From JBQTIQ01 sp052387955 (lineage in GTDB: Bacteria > Actinomycetota > Acidimicrobiia > Acidimicrobiales > JACDCH01): a stretch of DNA of 50,170 nt. The notes beneath the pieces were generated by a model. That model ran no database searches. It saw nothing but the letters and a program-made list of their open reading frames with translations, and was not told the origin of the DNA. Made by a program: the position numbers and the translations under genes. The stretch lies in NCBI GenBank assembly GCA_052387955.1, contig JBQTIQ010000062.1, positions 1-50,170 of the forward strand, in the 5' to 3' direction. Each line of letters opens with the position of its first letter. Position 1 is the first letter of the stretch. Positions 1 through 7,341 of the stretch are shown piece after piece.

Positions 1-335
1 CGAGCGCTCGACCGATTCGGCGGTGTGGGGTTACCGGCGGCTGAGCGTTCGGTCGCGACAGATCGGCCGGCAAGAGCGACCATCGCGGCGGGTGATCCGG
101 GACCGTGATCGGGTCGGACGAAGCTCGAGAGCTCCAGCCGGGTTCCTCCGTCGGGCGGCCGGAGCATCACGATCTCCGTGCGCGAGTCCGGGATGCCGCA
201 GACGGTGTCCAGGAACGCGCCCTCCACGAAGGTGCAACCCTCGAACTCGAGGCCCAGCTCCACGAAGAACGCCGAGACCACGTCGACATCGGCGACCGTG
301 ATGCCGATGTGGTCGAACCGCTTGATACGTGCCAT
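1..335 (-). CDS. VOC/glyoxalase-family protein, cut by the left edge and apparently C-terminally disrupted
   Basis: The frame opens with an ATG at 335 after a strong AGGAGGAAGG ribosome site and stays open to base 1 (111 codons). Residues 1-85 read as a normal vicinal-oxygen-chelate domain: KRFDHIGITVADVD with the metal-site His9, FFVELGLEFEG, then TEIVMLRPPDGG and a family-like SFVRPDHGPGSPAAM. From about residue 86 the sequence (VALAGRSVATERS and on) no longer resembles the second beta-alpha-beta-beta-beta unit these proteins normally have, and neither of the other two frames restores it. The start is well supported, the family call is from motif memory, and the disruption is inference. The true stop lies outside the window. 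Confidence 0.65.
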   Translation of the reverse strand, partial: MARIKRFDHIGITVADVDVVSAFFVELGLEFEGCTFVEGAFLDTVCGIPDSRTEIVMLRPPDGGTRLELSSFVRPDHGPGSPAAMVALAGRSVATERSAAGNPTPPNRSSA

Positions 336-423
336 CGCGTCCTTCCTCCTGCATCGGGTGGGTTGTCTGACACTGGGACGAGCCGCAGACGCCTTCTCGA
401 GATCACGCCGTCCTAGCCTCTCG

Positions 424-732
424 GTGGTACACCGGATCTTCACGACCAGTGTCTCGTCGGTCTACCCGCACTACGTGGCGAAGGTGGAGCGCAAGGGCCG
501 CACGAAAGTCGAGCTCGATCAGGTGATCGAGTGGCTCACGGGCTACGACGAGACCAGGTTGCAGGCCCTGCTCGCCGTGGACACGACGTTCGAGTCGTTC
601 TTCGCCGAGGCCGAGCTGAACCCGAACGCCTCGTCGATCACGGGGAAGGTGTGCGGTAAGATCCGCTACCTCGACAAGCTGGTCGACGAGCTCGCAAAGG
701 GCCGGCCGATGGAGAAGGTCCTCCGGGCCTGA
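424..732 (+). CDS. DUF2200 family protein with an internal deletion
   Basis: From GTG 424 the protein is 102 residues and begins VVHRIFTTSVSSVYPHYVAK, followed by KGRTKVELDQVIEWLTGYDE and ending IRYLDKLVDELAKG then RPMEKVLRA. These are the conserved blocks of DUF2200, a short bacterial family of unknown function. Members I recall have about 115 residues and a stretch like VRVEEIEDPLM between the CG and IRYLDKL blocks. Here the text runs directly from VCG to KIRYLDKL, so about 12 residues look to be missing in frame. No good ribosome site precedes 424 and no in-frame ATG lies nearby, so the start is uncertain; the frame stays open upstream to 178. It diverges from the VOC gene and converges with the hydrolase 18 bases away. 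Confidence 0.72.
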   Translation: MVHRIFTTSVSSVYPHYVAKVERKGRTKVELDQVIEWLTGYDETRLQALLAVDTTFESFFAEAELNPNASSITGKVCGKIRYLDKLVDELAKGRPMEKVLRA

Positions 733-750
733 GAGCAGGCCGACTGGGCG

Positions 751-1500
751 CTACGCGAGGAACGGGCCGACGAGGGCCCGGAGCTCGTCCGGGCGCTGCA
801 TGACCTCGGTGTGCCGCGTGGCGGGCAGGACGGCGAGACGACAGTCGGGGAAGAGGTCGAGCATCTCCGCGGCGTGGTCGAGACGGACGAAGTCCCGGTC
901 GCCGATCACCAGGAACGTCGGGGCGGTGATCGACCGGATCTCCTCGGCGGTCCAGCCGGCCATGTCGTGCACCACCGGCTGCAGGCGCTCAAGGAACGGG
1001 AAGAGGTCCGCCGTGTTCGGCGCCACCGCCTCGTAGTCGGCCTTCCAGGTGGCGAACTCCTCCTCGGTCGGCAGGCGCGGGTCGCTTTGCTCGGGCGCCG
1101 TGATCTCGGGGTGGTAACCATCGGGGCGGATGTTCGAGGCGGCGAGCACGAGGCGGCTGACCTTGACCGGGTGACGCACGGCAAGGCTCGTGGCGGTGAG
1201 GGCTCCGAGGCTGTAGCCCCACACGTCGACGGGCCCGCCGTCCGCGACCCGGTCGATCAGCTCGGCGACGTCGTCGGCGAACCGCTCGATCGACATGGCG
1301 CGGCCGAGGTCGGGCGTGTGGCCGTGGCCCTGGAGCTCGACGCCGATCACGCGACGGCCCTCGGCGAGCCAGGGGAGGACGTCTTCGAAGCTGCGGCGGA
1401 ACGTGAGGATGCCGCCGTGCAGGGCGACCAGCGGCGGTCCTGCCGGGTCGCCGTGCTCCTCGTACCAGATGGGGACGCCGTCGATCTCGTGGTGGGGCAT
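751..1500 (-). CDS. alpha/beta hydrolase
   Basis: A 249-residue single-domain alpha/beta hydrolase. The N-terminal strand pattern PPLVALHGG carries the oxyanion-hole HGG. The nucleophile elbow is GYSLG with Ser97. The acid is probably Asp201 or Asp203 in IGDRDFV, and the catalytic His230 lies in ATRHTEV near the C-terminus. The ATG at 1500 follows GGAAGG at good spacing. No signal peptide is visible, so it is probably cytoplasmic. The substrate cannot be told from sequence; the fold covers esterases, haloperoxidase-like enzymes and C-C hydrolases. It converges with the DUF2200 gene and has no obvious operon partner. Confidence 0.88.
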   Translation of the reverse strand: MPHHEIDGVPIWYEEHGDPAGPPLVALHGGILTFRRSFEDVLPWLAEGRRVIGVELQGHGHTPDLGRAMSIERFADDVAELIDRVADGGPVDVWGYSLGALTATSLAVRHPVKVSRLVLAASNIRPDGYHPEITAPEQSDPRLPTEEEFATWKADYEAVAPNTADLFPFLERLQPVVHDMAGWTAEEIRSITAPTFLVIGDRDFVRLDHAAEMLDLFPDCRLAVLPATRHTEVMQRPDELRALVGPFLA

Positions 1501-1662
1501 GCCCTTCCGACGTTAGGGGCCGTGCAGATTCATCGGCTGAAGGTGTGATCCGGGGCTCGCCGATCGATCGCACCTCGGGCGATCGAGCACGCGCAATCGG
1601 CCATTTGCGCGCCGCGTTCGCTCACCGAACGGTGCCACCGAACGCTCGGCGAAACAGACCGT

Positions 1663-1698
1663 GCGGGTGCCCTCCATCGCCGGATCGGAGGCACCCGC
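1663..1698 (-). terminator. hairpin downstream of tRNA-Ala
   Basis: Arms 1663-1675 and 1687-1698 pair as GCGGGTGCCTCC against GGAGGCACCCGC with one bulged C and an 11-nt loop. On the minus strand it begins 35 nt after the tRNA 3' end and is followed by GGTCTGTTTCG. It is a plausible intrinsic terminator for the tRNA transcript, although the T tract is short. Confidence 0.6.
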
Positions 1699-1733
1699 GT
1701 GATTCGAACGTCGTCACTCTCTTCCGGGCTGAG

Positions 1734-1807
1734 TGGAGGTGATGGGATTCGAACCCACGGCCTCTTCGATGCGACCGAAGCGCTCTAGCCAGCTGAGCTA
1801 CACCCCC
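1734..1807 (-). tRNA. tRNA-Ala (anticodon CGC)
   Basis: The minus strand folds as a full cloverleaf of 74 nt. The acceptor is GGGGGTG/CACCTCC (one G-T pair) with discriminator A; the D arm is GCTC/GAGC. The anticodon stem CTTCG/CGAAG encloses the loop GTCGCAT, giving anticodon CGC (codon GCG, Ala). The T arm is GTGGG-TTCGAAT-CCCAT. CCA is not encoded. It lies 47 bases downstream of the translin-family gene on the same strand. Confidence 0.95.
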
Positions 1808-1854
1808 GAGGTGGAGGGCAGACGATAGCCGGGGAGGGGCTGGGGGCAGAGCGG

Positions 1855-2523
1855 TCAGCCGGGCGGTTGGAGCGCCGGCGGGGTGGTTTCGATGGCGGCG
1901 CGCAGGCGGGCCTGCAGCACGGTCGTGGTCACGTCGCCGCGGGTGCGTTCGAGGACTGCTCGCAGGGCGTCGAGGGTGCGGCGGAGGCCTCCGGTGAGGG
2001 CGTCGGGGAAATCGACCTCGACCAGCACGTCGTAGGCGTCGTCCATGGCCGCCAGCAGCGTCTCGCCGGCGTCGAGCTGGCCGGCCCTGAGCTGGTCGAG
2101 CAGGTGGCGGCGCAGCTCGGACGCCGCTTCGGCCAGGCCCTTGAGCCAGGCCGGGCCGGCGACGCCCAGCTCGTCGGGGCCGGGGAGGCTCGAACCGTCG
2201 ACGAGGGCGGCGGTGAGGCGGGCTTCGGCGTACTCACGCTCGGCGTCGGCCAGGAAGCCGGCGTAGGCCACGGCCGGGAACGGGGCCATGGCCGCCTGCG
2301 CCTCCCGGAGACGGGCCTCGGCCTCATCGGCCCGAGCGGCCGCCTTCTGGGGTTCGCGGCGGTGCACCGCTCTGATCGACGAGCCCGAGGCCCGGATCAC
2401 CTTGCGGCACGCAGCCAAGCCCACTTCTCGGGCGGCGTGCGCCGCCCTCAGGTCGTCGCTCACCGCCTCCACCAACAGGTGCAGTTCGGGCCGGCGGTCC
2501 CGGGAACTGGCTTCGTCCGTCAC
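1855..2523 (-). CDS. translin-family (COG2178-like) RNA-binding protein
   Basis: A 222-residue, almost wholly helical protein matching the archaeal/bacterial translin family. Recognisable blocks are a basic N-terminal helix (ACRKVIRASGSSIRAVHRRE), FLADAEREYAEARL, a LPGPDELGVAGPAWLKGLAE segment, LRRHLLDQLRAGQLDAGETL, and the C-terminal VLVEVDFPDALTGGLRRTLD followed by ERTRGDVT. Translin relatives bind RNA or single-stranded DNA as ring oligomers, and eukaryotic translin-trax degrades RNA including pre-tRNA fragments. Whether this bacterial form is a nuclease is unknown. The GTG start at 2523 lacks a clear ribosome site. Downstream on the same strand is tRNA-Ala; upstream is the SepX/GlpR-like gene 54 bases away, so all three may share a transcript. 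Confidence 0.8.
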   Translation of the reverse strand: MTDEASSRDRRPELHLLVEAVSDDLRAAHAAREVGLAACRKVIRASGSSIRAVHRREPQKAAARADEAEARLREAQAAMAPFPAVAYAGFLADAEREYAEARLTAALVDGSSLPGPDELGVAGPAWLKGLAEAASELRRHLLDQLRAGQLDAGETLLAAMDDAYDVLVEVDFPDALTGGLRRTLDALRAVLERTRGDVTTTVLQARLRAAIETTPPALQPPG

Positions 2524-2577
2524 CGCTCAGCCGACCGGCCGCAGGAGAGCCAGGGCCTCGGCGTCAGCGATCGTTGC

Positions 2578-3090
2578 TCAGGTACCGGAACGGCGCAGCA
2601 TGAGGCCGGCGTCGGCCCGGCGTGCCGACGGCAGGTAACGCACCTTGGTCGAACGCTCGAGCGTGCGCTGCTGGGCCTGGGCCAGCAGGTAGACGTACAC
2701 AGCCAGCAGGGCATCACAGGCCAGGTGCAGTTTCCACACCGGGCCGCCCTGTACCAGCGCCAACACGAAGGTCAGCCCGGCTGCGGCCGCCAACGTGAAG
2801 AACACGTCACGACGCCGGCGCCGGGCATCGGCCCGGCCAATGGGCGCCCCAGAAGGCCGGCCCGGTGCCGTGACCACGCCCCGGAGGGGCACCACTTCAC
2901 GCCCCGGCGCATGCCGCCGGGCCCGAAGGGCCGGGTTGACGGTGATGGCACGCTGCTCGAGCACCGACAGCTGGTGCTGGAACGACGAGATCGAATCAGC
3001 CGGACGGCTCTCGCTGCGGTGCTGCAGGTACGGCGGCAAGAGCACCGCCACCCAGATCAGAGCGAGGATCACAAGCACCAAGACGGTCAC
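2578..3090 (-). CDS. SepX/GlpR-like divisome membrane protein
   Basis: The 170-residue protein opens with a transmembrane helix (residues 2-20, VLVLVILALIWVAVLLPPY), then a short conserved cytoplasmic-looking stretch SISSFQHQLSVLEQ, a basic linker with RRRRR near 90-94, and two further hydrophobic helices at about 95-111 and 117-137 (FFTLAAAAGLTFVLAL, then WKLHLACDALLAVYVYLLAQ). This order, one N-terminal helix and two C-terminal helices after an arginine run, is that of actinobacterial SepX/GlpR division proteins. In Mycobacterium the equivalent gene (Rv0996) sits beside galU and moeA, and in Corynebacterium GlpR is the membrane receptor of the MoeA paralogue Glp. The neighbourhood here matches. 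GTG start at 3090. The family call is by architecture and synteny, not alignment. Confidence 0.6.
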   Translation of the reverse strand: MTVLVLVILALIWVAVLLPPYLQHRSESRPADSISSFQHQLSVLEQRAITVNPALRARRHAPGREVVPLRGVVTAPGRPSGAPIGRADARRRRRDVFFTLAAAAGLTFVLALVQGGPVWKLHLACDALLAVYVYLLAQAQQRTLERSTKVRYLPSARRADAGLMLRRSGT

Positions 3091-3126
3091 GCTCCGCGCC
3101 TACCTTTGCGACTCGGGGGACCGTAA

Positions 3127-3169
3127 CCACCGGGACCACCGGGGTGGTGGATGGTTCCTGGTCCGGTGG
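3127..3169 (-). terminator. long hairpin between moaC and the SepX/GlpR-like gene
   Basis: Arms 3127-3138 (CCACCGGGACCA) and 3159-3169 (TGGTCCGGTGG) pair with one bulge. A second perfect palindrome, ACCACCGGGGTGGT at 3136-3149, overlaps the first arm, so two alternative stems are possible. It lies about 135 bases after the moaC stop and 37 bases before the next gene on the same strand. There is no T tract, so it could be a terminator, an attenuator-like switch or a protein site. Confidence 0.35.
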
Positions 3170-3304
3170 ACCATGACGAAACAGCGGACGCTGGTTTACG
3201 ACCAGGCGTCGAACGTTACATTCCTACTACGGCGCCCGGAGCCCGTCCAGCGTCGGTACCGCGGAGCGAAACATCGGCCAGGCCGGCACGCCTGTGCCGA
3301 CCGG

Positions 3305-3811
3305 CTATGTCCCGAGGTCGCCGTCGAGCGAGGCGACGGCGCGGCGGTAGCTACCCGAACGCCCGCCGGTCTTCTCCCACAGCGCGATCTCACCGATCAC
3401 CATGGCGCGGTCGCTCGACTTGCACATGTCGTAGATCGTCAGGCAGGCGATCGAACAGGCGGTCAGGGCTTCCATCTCGACACCGGTGCGGTCGACGGTG
3501 TCGACCTGGGCCTCGACCTCGATGAAGTCGTCCTCGATCCGGAAGTTGACCAGCACCGCCCCGACCAGGAGCGGATGGCACAGCGGGATGAGGTCGGGCG
3601 TCCGTTTGGCGGCCTGGATGCCGGCCACCCGGGCGACCGCCAGGACGTCGCCCTTGCTGAGCGCGCCCCGGGCCACCAGCGAGGTGGTCTCGCTCTCCAT
3701 GTGGACCCGGCCCCGGGCCACCGCTCGGCGGTGGGTGGCGTCCTTGGGGGTGACGTCCACCATGCGCGCACGGCCGAGGGGATCGAGATGGGTGAGGCCG
3801 TGGTCCGACAT
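3305..3811 (-). CDS. moaC: MoaC, cyclic pyranopterin monophosphate synthase
   Basis: MoaC turns 3',8-cyclo-GTP made by MoaA into cyclic pyranopterin monophosphate, the second half of the first step of molybdenum cofactor synthesis, in the cytoplasm. The 168-residue length is normal. Diagnostic blocks are present: ARMVDVTPKDATHRRAVARG near the N-terminus, IPLCHPLLVG, GVEMEALTACSIACLTIYDM, and DMCKSSDRAM with the catalytic Lys and Asp, ending EKTGGRSGSYRR. ATG at 3811. It lies 111 bases downstream of moaA on the same strand, so the two are probably co-transcribed. The adjacent hairpin at 3127-3169 may end this run. Confidence 0.96.
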   Translation of the reverse strand: MSDHGLTHLDPLGRARMVDVTPKDATHRRAVARGRVHMESETTSLVARGALSKGDVLAVARVAGIQAAKRTPDLIPLCHPLLVGAVLVNFRIEDDFIEVEAQVDTVDRTGVEMEALTACSIACLTIYDMCKSSDRAMVIGEIALWEKTGGRSGSYRRAVASLDGDLGT

Positions 3812-3922
3812 CGCCCAAGTGTAGGACCGAGCTCCGTGGCGCCGAGAAGGGAGCGGCTCGCCACCGGCGTCGGGGCCATGCCCCCACCCACCCGCCGCGC
3901 CGGGCGAGCGGGCGCTCGAGCT

Positions 3923-4951
3923 TCAGCCGCCGATCTGGCTCATCGAACGCGGTGGCCGGACGAAGTGGACCTGGCCGATGCCGTGCCCAGCCCATTTCGA
4001 GGCCACGCACCGCCCGATGGCCGCGGCCAGGTCGTCGTCGGTCCCGCCGTCGCGCAGCACCGACCGCAGGTCGACCTCGTCGATGGCGAACAGGCAGGCC
4101 CGGAGTTGGCCGTCGGCGGTGAGACGGACCCGGTCGCAGGACCCGCAGAACGCCTTGGACACGGAGGCGATGACCCCGAACTCGCCGTTGCCGTCCGAGA
4201 ACCGGAACCGTTCGGCCGGTTCGGGCCCGGCCGTGCCCGGCACCGCCGCCTCGATCGGGAACACCGGCGCGATGGCGGCGAGCACCTCGTCCCGGGTGAC
4301 CACCTGGGCGTCCGACCAACCGCCGCTGGCGTCGAGGGGCATGAACTCGATGAACCGCACGGTCACCCCCCGGTCGCGGCCGAAGGCGGCGAAGTCGACG
4401 ATCTCGTCGTCGTTGACCCCCCGCATGAGCACCACGTTGACCTTCACCGGGGACAGCCCGGCGGCCAGGGCGGCGTCGATCCCGGCGAGCACCTGGACGA
4501 GGGCGTCGCGCCGGGTCATCTCCCGGAACCGGTCGGGCCGCAAGGAGTCGAGTGACACGTTGATCCGTCGCAGGCCGGCCGCGGCCAGGTCTGCGGCCGC
4601 CAGGGCCAGGGTGGCGCCGTTGGTGGTGAGCGACACGTCGACCAAGGGCCCGTCATGGCCGCCCCCGACCCGCAGGGAGGCGAGCTTGTCGATGAGCACC
4701 GGTAGGTGGGCTCGGGTGGTGGGCTCGCCGCCGGTCAGGCGGACCGACTCGAAGCCGAACCGGCCGACGAACACGGCTGCCACCCGGGCCAGCTCTTCGT
4801 AGGTGAGCAGTTCGTCACGGGGCATCCACGTCATGCCTTCGGCCGGCATGCAGTAGGTGCACCGGAAGTTGCACCGGTCGGTGACCGAGATCCGTAGGTC
4901 GCGGTGCACCCGCCCGAAGGAATCGACGAGCGGCCCGGTCACGGCTCCCAC
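3923..4951 (-). CDS. moaA: MoaA, GTP 3',8-cyclase (radical SAM)
   Basis: MoaA uses a radical-SAM 4Fe-4S cluster to cyclise GTP in the first step of molybdopterin synthesis. All signatures are intact over 342 residues: the N-terminal Cx3CxxC cluster (Cys27, Cys31, Cys34 in TDRCNFRCTYC), LTGGEPTTR, NVSLDSLRPDRF, the second cluster Cys269, Cys272 and Cys286 (AFCGSCDRVRL, LRACLF), and the C-terminal Gly-Gly required for activity (QIGG). The ATG at 4951 overlaps the moeA stop by 13 bases, showing tight translational linkage moeA-moaA. Confidence 0.97.
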   Translation of the reverse strand: MGAVTGPLVDSFGRVHRDLRISVTDRCNFRCTYCMPAEGMTWMPRDELLTYEELARVAAVFVGRFGFESVRLTGGEPTTRAHLPVLIDKLASLRVGGGHDGPLVDVSLTTNGATLALAAADLAAAGLRRINVSLDSLRPDRFREMTRRDALVQVLAGIDAALAAGLSPVKVNVVLMRGVNDDEIVDFAAFGRDRGVTVRFIEFMPLDASGGWSDAQVVTRDEVLAAIAPVFPIEAAVPGTAGPEPAERFRFSDGNGEFGVIASVSKAFCGSCDRVRLTADGQLRACLFAIDEVDLRSVLRDGGTDDDLAAAIGRCVASKWAGHGIGQVHFVRPPRSMSQIGG

Positions 4952-6201
4952 GTTAGAGGCGATCCGGTCCGGACCTCACCCAGCACCAGCATCTCGACCT
5001 CGTCGCCCGGCGCCGCCCCGGTGCCGTCGGGCAGCACGACGAGGGCGTTGGCGGTGGCCAACGCGCTGAGTTGGTGCGAGCCCTGGCCGCCGGCGGAGCG
5101 CACGTGGTAGCGGCCGTCGTCGTAGGTGGCCACCACCCGCACGAAATGCATCTTGCCGTCGGGCCGGCGCCGGAAGCCGTCGGCGGCAGTGGCCCGGGCC
5201 CGCAGCCGGTCGAGGCCGGCGCCGCGGTGCCCGAGCATCTTGCGCAGCGCGGGCCGGGCCAACAGCTCGAAGGACACGACCGCGGAGACCGGGTTGCCGG
5301 GGAGGCCGAACACCGGGACCCGGCGTTCGCCGATCGAACCGAAGGCGAACGGCTTGGCCGGCTTGATGGCGATCCGCATCCAGTGCATCTCCCCCAGCCG
5401 GTCGAGCACGACCTTCACGAAATCGAAGTCGCCCATCGACACGCCGCCCGTGGTCACCACCGCATCGCAGTCCTGCGCCGCCCGCTCGAGGGTGGCGGTC
5501 AGCGGTCCCTCCTCGTCGGCCACCACGCCCAGGTCGACGGCGTCACAGCCGGCCTCGGTGACAAGGGGGAGAAGGACCAGACGGTTGGTCTCGCGGATCT
5601 GTCCGGGTCGCAGTGCCCCCGGGCCCTGCACCAGCTCATCGCCGGTCGACAGGACGCCGACCCGGGGGCGGCGTACCACCGCCACCCGCTCGAAGCCGGC
5701 GCCGGCAAGGAGGCCGACATGGCCGGCGGTGAGCACGATGCCCTCCCCCACCACGACGTCACCAGCTCCCAGGTCGTCGCCGGCGCGTCGGATGTTGTCG
5801 CCCGGCGCGGCGGTCCAGGCGACCTCGACTACCTCGCCGCCGTCGGCCACCTGCGTGCGTTCGACCATCACCACCGCGTCGGCCCCGGCCGGCATGGCCG
5901 CGCCGGTCATGATCCGCACCGCGGTCCCGGTCGCGACAGGGAAGGCGACGGGGTCGGCGCCGGCGGCGATCGTGCCCGAGATGCGCAACCCGACCGGCGC
6001 CCCCTCGGAGCCGCCGACGGTGTCGGCGGCCCGCAGCGCGAACCCGTCGACGGCGCTGTTGTCGAACGGGGGCATCGGGCCCGGGGTCAGGACCGGCTCG
6101 GCCACCACGCAGCCGATGGCGTCCCCGGGAGCGAGCTGCACCACCGGGAGCGGCCCGACGGCATCGAGCACCACCCGGCGGGCCTCGGCCAGGGAGATCA
6201 A
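4939..6201 (-). CDS. moeA: MoeA, molybdopterin molybdenumtransferase / gephyrin-like (Glp)
   Basis: MoeA inserts molybdate into adenylylated molybdopterin. The protein has PPFDNSAVDGFALR, GAAMPAGADAVVMVE, LSTGDELV, the MoaB-like active site TTGGVSMGDFDFVK and GLPGNPVSAVVSFE, with the C-terminal beta domain complete. I place the start at TTG 6201 (reads MISLAEARRVV, the usual MoeA beginning), giving 420 residues. The open frame extends 126 codons further upstream but only as a shadow inside galU. galU ends 13 bases upstream and moaA overlaps downstream. In Actinobacteria a moeA next to galU and a SepX/GlpR-type gene can be the division protein Glp, so a structural role beside, or instead of, Mo insertion is possible; the intact active-site text favours an enzyme. 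Confidence 0.93.
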   Translation of the reverse strand: MISLAEARRVVLDAVGPLPVVQLAPGDAIGCVVAEPVLTPGPMPPFDNSAVDGFALRAADTVGGSEGAPVGLRISGTIAAGADPVAFPVATGTAVRIMTGAAMPAGADAVVMVERTQVADGGEVVEVAWTAAPGDNIRRAGDDLGAGDVVVGEGIVLTAGHVGLLAGAGFERVAVVRRPRVGVLSTGDELVQGPGALRPGQIRETNRLVLLPLVTEAGCDAVDLGVVADEEGPLTATLERAAQDCDAVVTTGGVSMGDFDFVKVVLDRLGEMHWMRIAIKPAKPFAFGSIGERRVPVFGLPGNPVSAVVSFELLARPALRKMLGHRGAGLDRLRARATAADGFRRRPDGKMHFVRVVATYDDGRYHVRSAGGQGSHQLSALATANALVVLPDGTGAAPGDEVEMLVLGEVRTGSPLTWEP

Positions 6202-6214
6202 GGGCCCGCCGGGC

Positions 6215-7084
6215 TCAAAGGCCGGTACGGCGCACGAAGTCGCCGAGCCAGGCCCGGAAATCGGGGCCGAGATCGGGCCGTTCGCACGCCAGCTCCACGG
6301 TGGCCCGCAGGTAGTCGAGCTTGTTGCCGGTGTCGTAGCGGCCCTCGCTGAACGGGAAGCCGTAGACGTCCTGGTCGGCCAGCATCCCCGTGATGGCGTC
6401 GGTGAGCTGGATCTCGCCACCCCGTCCCGGCTTGACCCGTTCGAGGGCACCGAAGATCTCGGGCGTGAACACGTAGCGGCCCATGACGGCCAGGTTGGAC
6501 GGCGCCTCGCCGGGAGCGGGCTTTTCGACCAGCTCGAGCAGCCGCACCAGCCCACCGGAGGCGGGTTCGGCCCGGGCACAGCCGTAGGCGGAAAGGTCGA
6601 CCACCTCCATCAGGGCCACGATCGACCGGCCCGTCTCCTCGTGAGCGGCCAGCATCTGGCGTAACAGGGGCACCCGCTCGTGGATGAGGTCGTCGCCCAG
6701 CAGCACCGCGAACGGGTTGTCGCCCACGTGCTTGTGCGCCACCGAGATGGCGTGGCCGAGACCGAGCGGCTCCCCCTGGCGGACGAAGTGGATGTCGGCC
6801 AGGTCAGCCAGGCCCCGCACCTGCTCGAGCTCTTCGTGCTTGCCCTTGCGCTCGAGCTCGAGCTCGAGCTCGGGGTGGCGGTCGAAATGGTCCTCGAGCG
6901 TCCGTTTGCCCCGGCCGGTGATGATGAGGATGTCGTCGAGGCCAGCCCTCACCGCCTCCTCCACCACGTACTGGATCGCCGGCTTGTCCACGACCGGCAG
7001 CATCTCCTTGGGCTGGGCCTTGGTGGCGGGAAGGAATCGGGTCCCCAGCCCGGCGGCGGGGATGACGGCCTTGCGGACGGTCAC
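6215..7084 (-). CDS. galU: GalU, UTP-glucose-1-phosphate uridylyltransferase
   Basis: Makes UDP-glucose from UTP and glucose-1-phosphate, feeding glycolipid and polysaccharide synthesis. Blocks seen are the nucleotide-binding AVIPAAGLGTRFLPATKAQP with PKEMLPVVDKP after it, FAVLLGDDL, a VEKPAPGEAPSNLA segment, and RGGEIQLTDAI. I choose GTG 7084 (reads MTVRKAVIPAAGLG), which has a perfect AGGAGG seven bases upstream, rather than the longer frame from 7132. That gives 289 residues, normal for the family. It is first in a minus-strand run galU-moeA-moaA-moaC. The 257-base gap to the divergent fmdB-type gene should hold promoters for both; I could not pick out clear -10/-35 boxes. Confidence 0.96.
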   Translation of the reverse strand: MTVRKAVIPAAGLGTRFLPATKAQPKEMLPVVDKPAIQYVVEEAVRAGLDDILIITGRGKRTLEDHFDRHPELELELERKGKHEELEQVRGLADLADIHFVRQGEPLGLGHAISVAHKHVGDNPFAVLLGDDLIHERVPLLRQMLAAHEETGRSIVALMEVVDLSAYGCARAEPASGGLVRLLELVEKPAPGEAPSNLAVMGRYVFTPEIFGALERVKPGRGGEIQLTDAITGMLADQDVYGFPFSEGRYDTGNKLDYLRATVELACERPDLGPDFRAWLGDFVRRTGL

Positions 7085-7341
7085 GGTGCGTCCTCCTGGG
7101 TGGGCCCCGGCGCCTTCGGCTCCCGGGACCATGCCTACGGTATCGAGCGGCCGGTCGGCGACAGAGCTTTCGGCCTGCTGCGGGCGTCGCCCCTCTCCTG
7201 CCCCCGCAGGCTGTCACCGGCGGACTCGCGGCCGCGAGGGGCGACCATGGCCCGCCTACCCCGGGCCCGGAGTTCTCAACGGTACGGGCAGGGCCTATCC
7301 TTGGCACTCGTCTGGTCGGAGTGCTAACGCAGGGGTGACAG

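Noticed and set aside
1696..1760. Repeated GATTCGAAC near the tRNA-Ala 3' end, as for an integration attachment site
   Set aside because: Only nine bases match, there is no integrase and no mobile gene content in the flanks.
6202..6579. 126-codon N-terminal extension of MoeA
   Set aside because: It lies entirely inside galU in another frame and reads as Ser/Pro/Trp/Arg-rich shadow; family similarity begins at the TTG at 6201.
6845..6880. Tandem CTCGAG-like run inside galU as a regulatory repeat
   Set aside because: It encodes a normal ELELELER helix of GalU; simple codon repetition explains it.
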